A stretch of DNA of 64,000 bases. Source: Sphingobacterium sp. xlx-96 (lineage in GTDB: Bacteria; Bacteroidota; Bacteroidia; Sphingobacteriales; Sphingobacteriaceae). Positions 52,202 through 62,410 of the stretch are shown piece after piece. Numbering within the stretch: the first letter of the stretch is position 1; each line of letters begins with the position of its first letter. The notes under the pieces were generated by a model that saw only the letters and a list, made by a program, of their open reading frames with translations, had not been told where the DNA came from and searched no databases. Both the position numbers and the translations under genes were made by a program. The stretch covers positions 248,001-312,000 of the forward strand of contig NZ_WFKM01000003.1 of assembly GCF_011007365.1 (NCBI RefSeq), in the 5' to 3' direction.

Positions 52202-53332
52202 ATGATCTATTTTCATATTCCATTCTGCAAGCAAGCCTGTCACTATTGTGACTTCCATTTCTCGACCTCCCTAAAATACAAAGAGGAAATGTTGCTTGCT
52301 TTGGAAAAAGAACTGGGCTTACGTTCGGACTATCTGGATAGCAAAAAGATAACCTCCATCTATTTTGGTGGGGGTACACCATCCATTCTCGATGCATCCG
52401 ACATCCAACGACTAATAGATCAAGTAGCTCGACATTACGATATAGACCCGCTAGCGGAAATCACACTAGAGGCCAACCCGGATGACCTTACCGCTCAAAA
52501 AACAAAAGCATTAAAAACGTCTTCAATCAATAGATTCAGTATAGGTATACAATCCTTCTTTGAAGAAGATCTTACCTGGATGAATAGAGCACACAATGCA
52601 CAGGAAGCCGACGCCTGTATCAAGAGAGTACAAGATGCTGGTTTTGAAAACATCACCTGCGACCTCATCTATGGATACCCCTTGCTATCCAACGAAAAGT
52701 GGATGTCAAACATGAACAAATTAGTCGGCTTAGCTGTTCCACACATCTCGTCGTATGCAATGACCGTCGAAAACAAAACAGCATTGGCCCATCAGATCAA
52801 AATGGGGAAGACCCCTGCTATCCTTGAAGAACAGGCAGAAGAACAAATGAACATGTTGATCGACACGCTAACAGGTAATAACTATGAGCATTACGAGATT
52901 TCTAATTTTGCTAAAAAAGACCATTACGCCAAACACAACACAAGTTACTGGAAAGGCAAACATTATTTAGGTATAGGCCCTTCAGCCCACTCTTACAATG
53001 GTAACTCCCGGAGCTGGAATATCGCAAACAATGCGAAATATATCGCCGCTATCCAAGAAGGAGAAATTAATCAAGAAGTTGAAACACTCACACTTCATGA
53101 GCAATACAATGAATATATCATGACTTCTCTACGAACAATGTGGGGTGTCGATCCCTATAAAGTACAGCAAATGTTCGGCACAGATTATCAAACACATTTA
53201 CTCCATGAAGTACAACCTTTTATAGAGCAGGAGAAAATAAAATTGGATCAAGATGGTTGCTATAAGCTAAGCAATAAAGGAAAACTTTTCGCCGATTTGA
53301 TCGCATCTGAACTCTTTTTAATTGACAAATAG
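52202..53332 (+). CDS. hemW: Radical-SAM heme chaperone HemW
   Basis: A 376-residue protein started at MIYFHIPFCKQACHYC. The cluster motif is C-x3-C-x2-C (CKQACHYC) followed by DFHF. The HemW features include YFGGGTPS, LEANPDDLT and IGIQSFFEEDL, and the C-terminal HemN-type domain. It was long labelled an oxygen-independent coproporphyrinogen oxidase, but members of this group bind and hand over heme. Single-gene unit. Confidence 0.93.
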   Translation: MIYFHIPFCKQACHYCDFHFSTSLKYKEEMLLALEKELGLRSDYLDSKKITSIYFGGGTPSILDASDIQRLIDQVARHYDIDPLAEITLEANPDDLTAQKTKALKTSSINRFSIGIQSFFEEDLTWMNRAHNAQEADACIKRVQDAGFENITCDLIYGYPLLSNEKWMSNMNKLVGLAVPHISSYAMTVENKTALAHQIKMGKTPAILEEQAEEQMNMLIDTLTGNNYEHYEISNFAKKDHYAKHNTSYWKGKHYLGIGPSAHSYNGNSRSWNIANNAKYIAAIQEGEINQEVETLTLHEQYNEYIMTSLRTMWGVDPYKVQQMFGTDYQTHLLHEVQPFIEQEKIKLDQDGCYKLSNKGKLFADLIASELFLIDK

Positions 53333-53491
53333 AATAAAAACAAATATCCCCCTTACTAACGAAACACATTTTTTTAAATAATCGACAACAAAAGCGCCTA
53401 AATATTAAAAATTCAAAAAAATAACACTATACAGCATTTGAATTTTTATCAATTATTCAAAAACATTCTACTTTTACGTTATTTATCTCCT

Positions 53492-53499
53492 ATTTTTGC
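53492..53499 (+). promoter_or_regulatory. Probable -7 box of gap
   Basis: TATTTTTG, 23 nt before the ATG at 53523. Confidence 0.5.
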
Positions 53500-53522
53500 G
53501 GCATAATAATTATAACAAAATT

Positions 53523-54971
53523 ATGGTACAAAAATCAACTTTTGAATCCGAGATCAAAAGTTATAAAAGTAAACAAAACGCTGCCGTTAAACTTATAGAG
53601 ATTGTCAGCAACCTATGGTATAATCATTCCATTGAATTGGTCTTTTTCCGCAACCAACTTTTTGACCGTCGGGTAAGCCGCATCCTGACATTACATCAAG
53701 AATCAAAAGCGCTTTCGGACAGTCCAATAAGCATTTTTGAGACTTTACAGATCGCTGAATCGATGCAACATTTAAAGCTAGCACCTTCACGTTTAGACAT
53801 TGGAAAATTAGCTTTAGAAGTCCGTAATCAAAACATCGACGAGGAAAACATCCTTTACTTTATAAAAAAAGAATTGCTTTCTGCCCAAGAGCACAAAACG
53901 TTTGAACCAAGAGACGTTGTACTCTATGGATTTGGCAGAATTGGCCGATTACTAGCCCGCGAATTAATCAGCAAGGCTGGTGCGGGACACCAACTAAGGC
54001 TACGTGCCATTGTAACAAGAGACAACGTAGACATCCAGACCCTTCAAAAGAGAGCTACATTATTACAAAATGATTCCATACATGGCGATTTCGAAGGTGT
54101 CGTAGAAGTAGACGAAACAAAAGGAGCATTAATCATCAACGGAGCTACCGTATATATAATTTCGGCAAAAAACCCCGAGGAAATTGACTATACCAAGTAC
54201 GACATCGATAATGCACTCATAATAGACAATACGGGTGCGTTTAGAGACAACAATGAACTCGCTAGACACTTGTCCTCTGTTGGAGCAGCTCAGGTATTGT
54301 TAACAGCTCCTGGAAAAGGAGTACCTAATATCGTATATGGTGTCAACAACGACATGATTGACGTTGAAAATTCTGCTATTTTCTCTGCCGCTTCATGTAC
54401 AACCAATGCCATCTCTCCGATTTTAGAAATCATACAGAACAGATTCGGCATTAAACATGGCCATATAGAGACAATTCACTCCTATACCAATGACCAGAAT
54501 TTGGTAGACAACATGCACCGAAAAAACCGTAGAGGTCGGGCAGCTGCTCTAAACATGGTGATAACAGAAACTGGGGCAGGATCTGCAGTAGCTAAAGTCC
54601 TACCCGAACTTACCGGGAAACTAACATCCAATGCCATACGTGTGCCTGTTCCAAATGGCTCCCTCGCCATTTTAAACCTTGAAATCAGCAAAAAAACAAC
54701 GGTAGAAGAACTCAATTCTGTTTTGAAAGAAAGTGCGCTATACGGCAGCTTGGTTGAACAAGTAAAATATTCTGACAACGAAGAGCTGGTATCTTCCGAT
54801 ATCATAGGCACATCAGCATCTTCTGTCGTAGATGCTCCTGCAACAATCGTCGCAGCAGATGGAAAACATGTCAACCTTTACATATGGTATGACAATGAAT
54901 ATGGCTATACACATCAAGTGATGCGCTTAGCTCGCCATATAGCAGGTGTAAGAAGATACACCTACTATTAA
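53523..54971 (+). CDS. gap: Long-form glyceraldehyde-3-phosphate dehydrogenase
   Basis: A 482-residue protein, about 145 residues longer than ordinary GAPDH. The extension (1-130) is helical (FESEIKSYKSKQNAAVKLIE ... LALEVRNQNIDEEN). NAD(P) loop YGFGRIGRLLARELI begins at residue 135. Catalytic Cys lies in FSAASCTTNAISP, and the His region and HSYTNDQN are present. The reaction is glyceraldehyde-3-phosphate to 1,3-bisphosphoglycerate; cofactor choice is unclear. The core is complete, so the extension is additional, not a fusion with a lost part. Confidence 0.92.
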   Translation: MVQKSTFESEIKSYKSKQNAAVKLIEIVSNLWYNHSIELVFFRNQLFDRRVSRILTLHQESKALSDSPISIFETLQIAESMQHLKLAPSRLDIGKLALEVRNQNIDEENILYFIKKELLSAQEHKTFEPRDVVLYGFGRIGRLLARELISKAGAGHQLRLRAIVTRDNVDIQTLQKRATLLQNDSIHGDFEGVVEVDETKGALIINGATVYIISAKNPEEIDYTKYDIDNALIIDNTGAFRDNNELARHLSSVGAAQVLLTAPGKGVPNIVYGVNNDMIDVENSAIFSAASCTTNAISPILEIIQNRFGIKHGHIETIHSYTNDQNLVDNMHRKNRRGRAAALNMVITETGAGSAVAKVLPELTGKLTSNAIRVPVPNGSLAILNLEISKKTTVEELNSVLKESALYGSLVEQVKYSDNEELVSSDIIGTSASSVVDAPATIVAADGKHVNLYIWYDNEYGYTHQVMRLARHIAGVRRYTYY

Positions 54972-55002
54972 CAACGTCCAATTTTCAATTTTTTAATAAA
55001 TC

Positions 55003-55026
55003 GAGGCTGTCTTTCGGGGCAGCCTC
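55003..55026. terminator. Bidirectional terminator between gap and waaA
   Basis: GAGGCTG / CAGCCTC with a short loop, T-rich on the plus side and A-rich upstream. Confidence 0.8.
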
Positions 55027-55029
55027 TTA

Positions 55030-56277
55030 TTATTTTCCTAAAAGCCCTTCTGTCTCTAGATATTTCATAATAATCTGAGTCGCCCCTGCTCGCTGCTTGA
55101 CATATTCTATCCCGGCATCCCCGATCGCATCTCTCCTTCCTTCATCTTGCAAAATACGGCACACCTGATACAATTCATCATAGTTTGAAACAGAAAAACC
55201 CACCATTAATGTTACTAAATCGACGGCTTCTTGAAATTTCTCATAGTTAGGACCAAAAACAACCGGCTTACCATAGGTAACAGCTTCTAGCGTATTATGA
55301 ATACCTGCACCAAACCCTCCTCCAACATAAGCTATATCTGCATAATAGTATAACGAAGATAGCAGGCCAATGTTATCGACCACTAAAACTGGAGACTCAT
55401 TTACCTGTTGTGTACTATATGTTTCAAACTCGGAATATCGGATACTATTAGGAAACAAACTACAGATTTCATCTATATGTGACTTATTGATTTCATGTGG
55501 TGCCAATACTATTTTCCAGCCGTTTATGTTTTGTATCAAACGCTGTAAAAGAACTTCATCTTTCGGCCAGGTACTCCCTGCCACAATAACCTTAGCCTTT
55601 CCTATAAAATCGTCCATATATTTTACGGATTGATGCTGTCTAGGCAATTCAACCACCCTATCAAAACGTGTATCTCCAGCCAGGCCCGAATTTGTAACGC
55701 CAATCCACTTTAACATATGCACAGAATCCATATTCTGTGTGAAGAAAAAAGAGACTTTTTTAAGTATAGTCCTATAAAAGCCGCCATAAGGTTTGAAAAA
55801 TAACTGCTGTTCCCGAAATATTGCCGATATCATCAATAACCGGACATCCTGACGCTTTAACTCGGTAAAGTAGTGATACCAATATTCATACTTTGTAAAT
55901 ACCGCAAACTTAGGTTTAACGATAGACACGAAACGTCGGGCATTTCTCCGAGTGTCTTCAGGAAGATAAAACACATAATCTGCCAAATTCGTATTCTTTC
56001 GTATCTCAAATCCGGATGGAGAGAAAAAAGTTATTACAATTTTTTCCTGTGGATATCTTTTTTTTATCTGCTCCAAAACGGCTCGTCCTTGCTCGAATTC
56101 TCCTAAGGAAGCAAAGTGGAACCAAATATGTTTTCGCCCATTTTCAATCGTTTGTTCTATAACATCCAGCCCTCCTTTTCGCCCTTCGACCCATAACCTA
56201 GCCTTGGGATGAAATAGCGCTACAAGGCGCAAGATCATACCGTAAGCCCCAATTCCTAAATCGTATAACACTCGCAT
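55030..56277 (-). CDS. waaA: Kdo transferase
   Basis: A 415-residue GT-B glycosyltransferase (KdtA/WaaA) that adds Kdo to lipid A precursors, linking to the lpx operon upstream. The N-terminal anchor helix is followed by [15 protein letters not shown] and [13 protein letters not shown]; the C-terminal nucleotide-binding part includes [26 protein letters not shown] length of 415 is normal. Divergent from the UXS gene. Confidence 0.94.
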   Translation of the reverse strand: MRVLYDLGIGAYGMILRLVALFHPKARLWVEGRKGGLDVIEQTIENGRKHIWFHFASLGEFEQGRAVLEQIKKRYPQEKIVITFFSPSGFEIRKNTNLADYVFYLPEDTRRNARRFVSIVKPKFAVFTKYEYWYHYFTELKRQDVRLLMISAIFREQQLFFKPYGGFYRTILKKVSFFFTQNMDSVHMLKWIGVTNSGLAGDTRFDRVVELPRQHQSVKYMDDFIGKAKVIVAGSTWPKDEVLLQRLIQNINGWKIVLAPHEINKSHIDEICSLFPNSIRYSEFETYSTQQVNESPVLVVDNIGLLSSLYYYADIAYVGGGFGAGIHNTLEAVTYGKPVVFGPNYEKFQEAVDLVTLMVGFSVSNYDELYQVCRILQDEGRRDAIGDAGIEYVKQRAGATQIIMKYLETEGLLGK

Positions 56278-56336
56278 ATTGTGAAATAATACTTATCTTC
56301 GTCAAAGATATTAAACCTTTTCTAATTCGAAACAAC

Positions 56337-57323
56337 GTGCAGGTGAACGTCCGAAAAAGAATATTAATTACAGGTGCAGCGGGATTTTTAGGATCGCATC
56401 TATGTGACCGTTTTATACAGGAAGATTTTCATGTCATCGGGATGGATAATCTAATCACAGGTAGTCTTCAGAACATAGAACACTTATTCGGATTAGAGAA
56501 TTTCGAGTTTTTTCACCATGATGTATCTAAATTTGTCCACGTACCAGGTCAATTAGATTATATCCTTCATTTCGCCTCACCAGCAAGCCCAATAGACTAT
56601 CTCCGTATACCCATACAGACGCTAAAAGTAGGGTCGTTAGGCACGCATAATCTCTTGGGACTCGCTAAAGACAAAAAGGCAAAAATACTTGTCGCATCCA
56701 CTTCCGAAGTATACGGTGACCCCTTAGTATCTCCTCAACCAGAAGACTACTGGGGCAACGTAAATCCTGTCGGGCCACGCGGCGTATATGACGAGGCAAA
56801 GCGATTTCAAGAAGCGATGACCATGGCTTATCATAATTTTCACGGTTTAGACACTAGAATCGTCCGCATTTTCAATACTTACGGTCCCCGCATGAGGCTT
56901 AACGACGGCCGAGCACTACCTACATTCATCAATCAGGCACTCCGAGGCGAAAACATTACCGTCTTTGGCAATGGCGAACAAACCCGTTCGTTTTGCTATA
57001 TTTCGGATCAGGTAGAGGGTATCTACAGACTCTTGCTTTCTGACTACCATTATCCAGTAAATATTGGCACCCCCGAAGAACTTACCGTAATAGAACTTGC
57101 CAAAGAGATCATCACCTTAACAGAGAGCACCTCTACTATCGTATTTGAATCTCTTCCGGAAGATGACCCCAAAAGAAGGCAGCCAGATATTTCTTTAGCA
57201 AAAAGGATACTAAGTTGGACACCAGAGGTCAGCCTAAAAGAGGGACTGGTTAAATCAATTACATACTTTAAAAATATTCTTTCAGAAGAGAATAAAAATC
57301 AAAATATATGGACAAAATATTAG
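56337..57323 (+). CDS. UDP-glucuronate decarboxylase-like NAD-dependent epimerase
   Basis: A 328-residue extended SDR starting at GTG 56337. The NAD loop is [16 protein letters not shown], followed by [20 protein letters not shown], the catalytic YDEAK (Tyr-x3-Lys) and [16 protein letters not shown], all typical of UDP-xylose synthase. It would make UDP-xylose from UDP-glucuronate, but related dTDP-sugar epimerases look similar. It overlaps galE by 16 nt, so the two form an operon. Confidence 0.9.
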   Translation: MQVNVRKRILITGAAGFLGSHLCDRFIQEDFHVIGMDNLITGSLQNIEHLFGLENFEFFHHDVSKFVHVPGQLDYILHFASPASPIDYLRIPIQTLKVGSLGTHNLLGLAKDKKAKILVASTSEVYGDPLVSPQPEDYWGNVNPVGPRGVYDEAKRFQEAMTMAYHNFHGLDTRIVRIFNTYGPRMRLNDGRALPTFINQALRGENITVFGNGEQTRSFCYISDQVEGIYRLLLSDYHYPVNIGTPEELTVIELAKEIITLTESTSTIVFESLPEDDPKRRQPDISLAKRILSWTPEVSLKEGLVKSITYFKNILSEENKNQNIWTKY

Positions 57324-58336
57324 TGACAGGTGGTACTGGATACATAGGATCACACACCGTTGTTGAGCTTTTCAATGCTGGATACACCCCCATAATAGTA
57401 GATAATCTTTCCAATTCGAACATTAAGATATTGGATCAAATTGAACGTATCATCGGTATAAAACCTGAATTCCATCAACTAGATCTATGCGATGAAAAGG
57501 CAACACGTGATTTCATCACCAGTCAGCCGGATATCCGTGGTGTAATACATTTTGCCGCATCAAAGGCTGTTGGTGAGTCTGTTGCAGACCCATTGAAATA
57601 CTATTACAACAATTTCTTCTCATTGATTAACATCTTAAATGCATACAAAGAAAAACCGATCAACTTCGTGTTTTCATCCAGCTGTACCGTGTATGGAGAG
57701 CCAGACAACTTGCCTGTTACAGAAAGTGCACCTGTTAAAAAAGCTACGTCTCCTTACGGAAACACGAAACAGATCGCTGAAGAAATATTAGTAGAAACTG
57801 CTACGGCCTATAACAATTATAATATCATTGCATTAAGATATTTTAATCCTGTAGGCGCACATAATTCAGCCTTAATTGGAGAACTACCTAACGGTGTACC
57901 TCAAAATCTATTGCCTTTTATCACACAAACAGCTATAGGAAAACGTGAAAAGTTGACGGTATTTGGCAATGATTATGATACCGCAGATGGTTCGTGCATA
58001 AGAGACTATATCCATGTAGTGGACTTGGCTAAAGCACATGTCGCAGCGATCGGTTTGTTAAAGAAAGGTAATCCAAATGGCAAATACGATGTGTTTAACG
58101 TAGGAACAGGAAATGGGTACTCTGTGTTAGAAGCTATATCAGCATTTGAAAAAGCTTCAGGACAAAAACTGAATTATGAATTCGGCCCAAGGAGAGAAGG
58201 GGATATTATTAAAGTCTGGGGCGATGTCACCAAATCTACCAAAGAACTAAATTGGACCGCTGAACTAGGCATTGACGAAATGATGTCTTCAGCTTGGGAA
58301 TGGGAAAAATACCTCAAAGACAATCCTATTATTTAA
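57308..58336 (+). CDS. galE: UDP-glucose 4-epimerase
   Basis: A 342-residue extended SDR with NAD loop [41 protein letters not shown] (catalytic Tyr-x3-Lys) and YFNPVGAH. It interconverts UDP-glucose and UDP-galactose for surface polysaccharide and sugar use. Overlap with the preceding gene and the short gap to a palindromic repeat mark the end of the operon. Confidence 0.94.
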   Translation: MDKILVTGGTGYIGSHTVVELFNAGYTPIIVDNLSNSNIKILDQIERIIGIKPEFHQLDLCDEKATRDFITSQPDIRGVIHFAASKAVGESVADPLKYYYNNFFSLINILNAYKEKPINFVFSSSCTVYGEPDNLPVTESAPVKKATSPYGNTKQIAEEILVETATAYNNYNIIALRYFNPVGAHNSALIGELPNGVPQNLLPFITQTAIGKREKLTVFGNDYDTADGSCIRDYIHVVDLAKAHVAAIGLLKKGNPNGKYDVFNVGTGNGYSVLEAISAFEKASGQKLNYEFGPRREGDIIKVWGDVTKSTKELNWTAELGIDEMMSSAWEWEKYLKDNPII

Positions 58337-58342
58337 AACAAG

Positions 58343-58501
58343 AGGATGTCTTAAAGGCCGCAAAGCAAACGTCAGCTCGACCTTGTGGAGAGGTCTATGA
58401 ACTGTATAGGGTTAATATATAGCTTCTAGATATCTCCACTAGGGTCGATATGACGATAAAGTCGAAAAGACTGCAAAGTCTACACTTTGAGACGACCTCC
58501 T
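58343..58501. repeat. Large imperfect palindromic intergenic repeat
   Basis: Inner arms at 58370-58396 and 58428-58455 pair over about 27 nt with a few mismatches (CGTCA..TCGACC..TGGAGA..TCT and its inverse). Outer ends AGGATGTCTTAAAG and CTTTGAGACGACCTCCT also form an imperfect inverted pair. It lies between the convergent galE and DUF983 genes and could fold as a large hairpin; probably a REP/MITE-like element. Confidence 0.7.
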
Positions 58502-58511
58502 ATCTACGTAG

Positions 58512-58943
58512 TTATTCTGACTTTTCGCGCAGAAAAAATTCTTCCCTAAACTTAAATTGAGGGGTCAGCCAGTACATCAATACAACTCTAGAATAACGAT
58601 AATTGAATGGTGCCATAACAATAGCCGTCAGAATCGCAACAACAAGGTAAAGCCACGGCGATTCTAACTCCCTCGTAAAAATATAAGTCGCGACACAAGC
58701 TGTAACTAGTTCTGCCACCACAAAAACATAACTTACATACATAGCTACGTAAAAATAACCAGGCTCCTTCTCAAATTTTAATCCACAATGTGGACAGTGA
58801 CTACGCATTTTGCGTGATTTAAAACTGAATAAAGGAGCATTAAACATATCTCCTTTTCGACACCGAGGACATTTTCCCGCAACGGCACTTTTTAATTCAC
58901 TTGGAAGGTTATATTCTCTCATAATCTCTTTATTATTTTTCAT
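58512..58943 (-). CDS. DUF983 membrane protein
   Basis: A 143-residue protein with paired cysteines in GKCPRCRKGDMF (about 23-34) and SHCPHCGLKFEKEPGYFYVAMYVSY (about 48-72, in parts), forming a zinc-ribbon-like motif, and two membrane spans (about 75-95 and 97-115). The family is unknown in function but common in this phylum. It overlaps the AraC regulator by 11 nt and is likely co-transcribed with it. Confidence 0.85.
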   Translation of the reverse strand: MKNNKEIMREYNLPSELKSAVAGKCPRCRKGDMFNAPLFSFKSRKMRSHCPHCGLKFEKEPGYFYVAMYVSYVFVVAELVTACVATYIFTRELESPWLYLVVAILTAIVMAPFNYRYSRVVLMYWLTPQFKFREEFFLREKSE

Positions 58944-59805
58944 AATTATAATTTTTCTTTCTAAATTCTTCAGGTGTAACCCCCTCTATCTTTTTAAAAA
59001 ACTTAGTAAAATAAGAGTTGTCATTAAAATTTAAGTCATACGCTATCTCAGCGATGGAAAAATCTCTTATAACCAAAAGCCTCTTGGCCTCAAGAATAAT
59101 CCGATTCCTTATGACCTCTCCTGCCGACACCCCCAACAACTCCTTACATAGCGCATTTAAATGATTGGGAGTAATATACAACAACGCAGCGTAATCCTTT
59201 GGCAACCTTAACTCTTTATAGTTTAACTCGATCAATTGTAAAAAGTTACGCAGCAGCGTGTGATTATACTTATTCGCTTCAAAAGTTGTACTACGCTCTT
59301 TACCCTGTTCCAATAAATGAAACAGATAAAGTAGTGAAGTAGAAACAAGACCTTTATCCACTTGATACCCCAACATCTTTTCTAGCACACTATTGACTAG
59401 CTCTCGTTTACTTTCTTCAATGACAAAAACCTCATCCTTAACAAGACCGGAAAAAAAAGAAAAAAGTGACAGGTAATCGGGATTGATTAACATCGTTTTA
59501 AAAAAATCCTTATCAAAATTCACTACATACCCTTGCATATCACCTTCAAATCCCCACGTATGGATCTGCCCAGGCGACATAAAGTAAATTTGCCACGCCT
59601 CAATATCAAACACTTCAAAATCGATGGTATGCTGCCCGCTTCCTTCGGTAAACAACAAAAAGTGATAAAAATTGTGCCGATGCGGAAAAATAAGATTTTC
59701 GTTCCGCACAAGGTAATCTGACAAACGTTCAACCGTAACATCGACATTGACGCCACTTGACACCGTACATTGCTCGATTATAGGAACCCGTTTTACCATA
59801 CACAA
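58933..59805 (-). CDS. AraC-family transcriptional regulator
   Basis: A 290-residue regulator (two residues shorter if started at the second Met). The N-terminal cupin-like sensor (about 15-160) contains FPHRHNFYHFLLF. The C-terminal two-HTH DNA-binding domain has IRNRIILEAKRLLV and FSIAEIAYDLNFNDNSYFTKFFKK. Its ligand and targets are unknown; the coupled DUF983 gene is one candidate. Confidence 0.92.
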   Translation of the reverse strand: MCMVKRVPIIEQCTVSSGVNVDVTVERLSDYLVRNENLIFPHRHNFYHFLLFTEGSGQHTIDFEVFDIEAWQIYFMSPGQIHTWGFEGDMQGYVVNFDKDFFKTMLINPDYLSLFSFFSGLVKDEVFVIEESKRELVNSVLEKMLGYQVDKGLVSTSLLYLFHLLEQGKERSTTFEANKYNHTLLRNFLQLIELNYKELRLPKDYAALLYITPNHLNALCKELLGVSAGEVIRNRIILEAKRLLVIRDFSIAEIAYDLNFNDNSYFTKFFKKIEGVTPEEFRKKNYNYEK

Positions 59806-59889
59806 AAATACACCAATAATACCACTATAAATGGTATATTTAATCTATTCAATGGTATTTTTTATGGATAAGTGCGTTTAAAAGAATAA

Positions 59890-61638
59890 CTAGCTATACA
59901 AAGCCTGCTCAAACTCTTTGAACCGATCTCCAATCTTTTTCTTTAACCGCTGTCTACTCTTTTTGACGGACTCTGCCGATACCCCTAATAAATTAGATAT
60001 TTCCGTAATAGAAAGCCCCAACTTTGATAAGATTAGGTATCTCATATTTGACTCCGTAAGTTCCGGAAAATCATGTCTCAAATTTAAATAAAAGTTGGGA
60101 TAATTTGCATCAAATGACCTTCTAAAGCTTGCCCAGCTTTCCTCTGTCAAGAGATGGGAATCCAAAAGCTCTTGCAACAATCTTTTTTCCCTCTCCAAAT
60201 AATGCGACTCCGAGTCTGCGATACCTCTGATTGCCTGCTGTAAATCGTCAATCTGTCGATTTTTTTCAGTTAAGTATTCTTTATAAGAAGCCAATGTTTC
60301 GTTAGCTACCAATAGATTTTTATCTGAGGTTATTTTTTTCAATTGCAATTCGACAACCTTTTTCTCATATGCCAAAACACGGGCCTTTGACTGCCGTCTC
60401 AAATGAGATAGAAAAACAAATAAACCTAATCCTACAAACAAAACAACAGCAGCAAACATAAAAAACTTAAATCGCTCCGATTGGTAGTTAGATTCCAGCT
60501 CAATAAGTGCCTTTTGATTCTTCTCCTTATCAACTTGCCATTTATTCCGTAAAAGATTGAGCTCTCCGTCTAATCCCGCCACGACCTCTTCCAACATTTC
60601 TAGCTTTCTACGAATCAACAATTCTTCCTGCTCATCACCCTTTACACAAGCTATTTCCAACTTTAACCGTTCAATTTCTAAAATGTCTTTCTTCAAATAA
60701 ATCTTAGCACTTGCATATTCCTCAGCCTTGTCCAGCATAACACCCGCGCTAGATATACTATCCATCTTCATCAGAATCTTGGCTTTTAGAATACGTGCGT
60801 ACATCGTGTTTTGATCGCTTTTATTTGCTATTGAATAAAAAAGATCTCGATTTATCAATGCCAACGCCTCAGGGTACATACCTCGCCCCATATGGACAAG
60901 CGCTATATTTCCCAAAACCTTCCCGTACCTAACATAGTCTTTCGCACTAGTCGCTAAAGATTCTGCCTGTAAAAAATAATTAAGCGCCGCTGTTGTATCA
61001 TGACTGTACAAATGATATAGCCCTAAATTATCTAACAACATTGCACGTTGCCGCTGTGTGATTAAAGTCGCATATTGATCACCCTTCTTCAGATAAGAGA
61101 TAGCGTCTTCATGATTTCCTAGTGTACCAAAAAAGAATCCTAATTTCCGAAAAGTGTCTTCCGGTAATATTACGTGATCTTCGCCCAATTTATCAATCAA
61201 AAAAGCGGCCTCCATAAATAACGGCAGTGCCTCGTCTGGCTGTCTAAAAGTATAAAAATAATACCCATAATTGACCAAGCTCCATATCTTCATTACAGGC
61301 AGATCTTCGCTTTCAGCAAGCTTTATCGCCCTTAGGTAGTACGATTCACTACGTGGATTTAACAGGTCAAATTGCTTCGCACTGATATTTCCTAAAATAC
61401 TGTAATATGCAACATATGCGGAAGAATCCTTCCCAAAACGTTCCGTCAGAGCTTTCAAAAAGTCTTCCGACTCTACGGCATCCATCGCCAGATCCTCGGT
61501 CTTAGCCAGCAGCGACCGGACAATTGACTCGCTATAATCAACAAATTCTTTTCTCTTATGTTTACCATCACAAGAAAAAAGTGTTACAGCGATTATAAAA
61601 AAAAGAAATAGATAAAAAAAGTATGACTTACGTTGCAT
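59890..61638 (-). CDS. TPR membrane regulator with LuxR-type HTH
   Basis: A 582-residue protein. A lipoprotein-like signal ends LFSC (about 23). Degenerate TPR repeats fill about 50-345 on the exported side, then comes a membrane span (about 390-410, FFMFAAVVLFVGLGLFVFLS), a cytosolic coiled coil (about 415-480) and an HTH near the end (LGLSITEISNLLGVSAESVKKSRQRLKKKI). This outside-to-inside layout fits a one-component sensor typical of Bacteroidota. The signal and DNA targets are unknown. Confidence 0.85.
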   Translation of the reverse strand: MQRKSYFFYLFLFFIIAVTLFSCDGKHKRKEFVDYSESIVRSLLAKTEDLAMDAVESEDFLKALTERFGKDSSAYVAYYSILGNISAKQFDLLNPRSESYYLRAIKLAESEDLPVMKIWSLVNYGYYFYTFRQPDEALPLFMEAAFLIDKLGEDHVILPEDTFRKLGFFFGTLGNHEDAISYLKKGDQYATLITQRQRAMLLDNLGLYHLYSHDTTAALNYFLQAESLATSAKDYVRYGKVLGNIALVHMGRGMYPEALALINRDLFYSIANKSDQNTMYARILKAKILMKMDSISSAGVMLDKAEEYASAKIYLKKDILEIERLKLEIACVKGDEQEELLIRRKLEMLEEVVAGLDGELNLLRNKWQVDKEKNQKALIELESNYQSERFKFFMFAAVVLFVGLGLFVFLSHLRRQSKARVLAYEKKVVELQLKKITSDKNLLVANETLASYKEYLTEKNRQIDDLQQAIRGIADSESHYLEREKRLLQELLDSHLLTEESWASFRRSFDANYPNFYLNLRHDFPELTESNMRYLILSKLGLSITEISNLLGVSAESVKKSRQRLKKKIGDRFKEFEQALYS

Positions 61639-61817
61639 CGATCTTCGTTTTCAGCATTTTGTTATAGGGTATCTCGATGTATTAATTACTCAAACATAGA
61701 TAAAAAGCTACAAATTCGCGAATAGCATACTAAAAAAATTGAAGTTAAATCTTCCTTCATAGACCTACGGCAAACTTTCAACAACTTAAATTCAATTACA
61801 TTACTTAATTTTACAGG

Positions 61818-62378
61818 ATGTCTCTACATAAAGATCCAGAACTAAAATCAGCCGTACTAAATCTTTCACAAAAAGAAAAAGACAAGCTCCTCGTACGGCT
61901 CATCGGGAAAGACAAAATGTTATTGAAACAATTGCATTATCAACTGTTAGAAAATGAGTATGATCTCGAAAACAGGATTGAACTCTTGAAGACAAAACTT
62001 GAAAACCTCTTCCTTGATACCGCCAATAAACTGTCTAACGTAGGAATATTTTCGAATTACAAAACACTCAACAATATCCTAAGACAAGCAAGCGGCCTAA
62101 TCAATGAGCACGAGAAAGTAACTAAGGATAGGTTTAGCGCGACAGAATCAAGATTATACATTTTGACTGAGCCTTACCATCGATATCCTAAACTGTACGA
62201 AAAAAGTCATCTACAGGTTGCTGAAAAGCTACATAAATATATCGAAGCACGGATCAAAGTTACCCTCAACAATATTTCGGGACTACATGAGGACCTTCAA
62301 TTCGACCTTCAGGAAGCGATCAATACCGTATCCCAAATAAAGTTATCACTCGAGAGAAGAGGAAACGAAACCTTTTAA
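61818..62378 (+). CDS. Unknown helical protein upstream of mfd
   Basis: A 186-residue, charged, all-helical protein (SLHKDPELKSAVLNLSQKEK ... QLHYQLLENEYDLENRI). No signal peptide or membrane span; coiled coil likely at about 45-80. I recall similar proteins next to repair or housekeeping genes in Sphingobacteriaceae but know no function. It ends 32 nt before mfd. Confidence 0.75.
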   Translation: MSLHKDPELKSAVLNLSQKEKDKLLVRLIGKDKMLLKQLHYQLLENEYDLENRIELLKTKLENLFLDTANKLSNVGIFSNYKTLNNILRQASGLINEHEKVTKDRFSATESRLYILTEPYHRYPKLYEKSHLQVAEKLHKYIEARIKVTLNNISGLHEDLQFDLQEAINTVSQIKLSLERRGNETF

Positions 62379-62410
62379 AAATTACTATTTTTACCAAAAT
62401 TGTCATTCAA

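Noticed and set aside
51993..52205. 70-codon plus-strand frame before hemW
   Set aside because: No family, Ser/Thr-rich random-looking composition, overlaps the hemW start and its -7 box; it lies in an intergenic gap.
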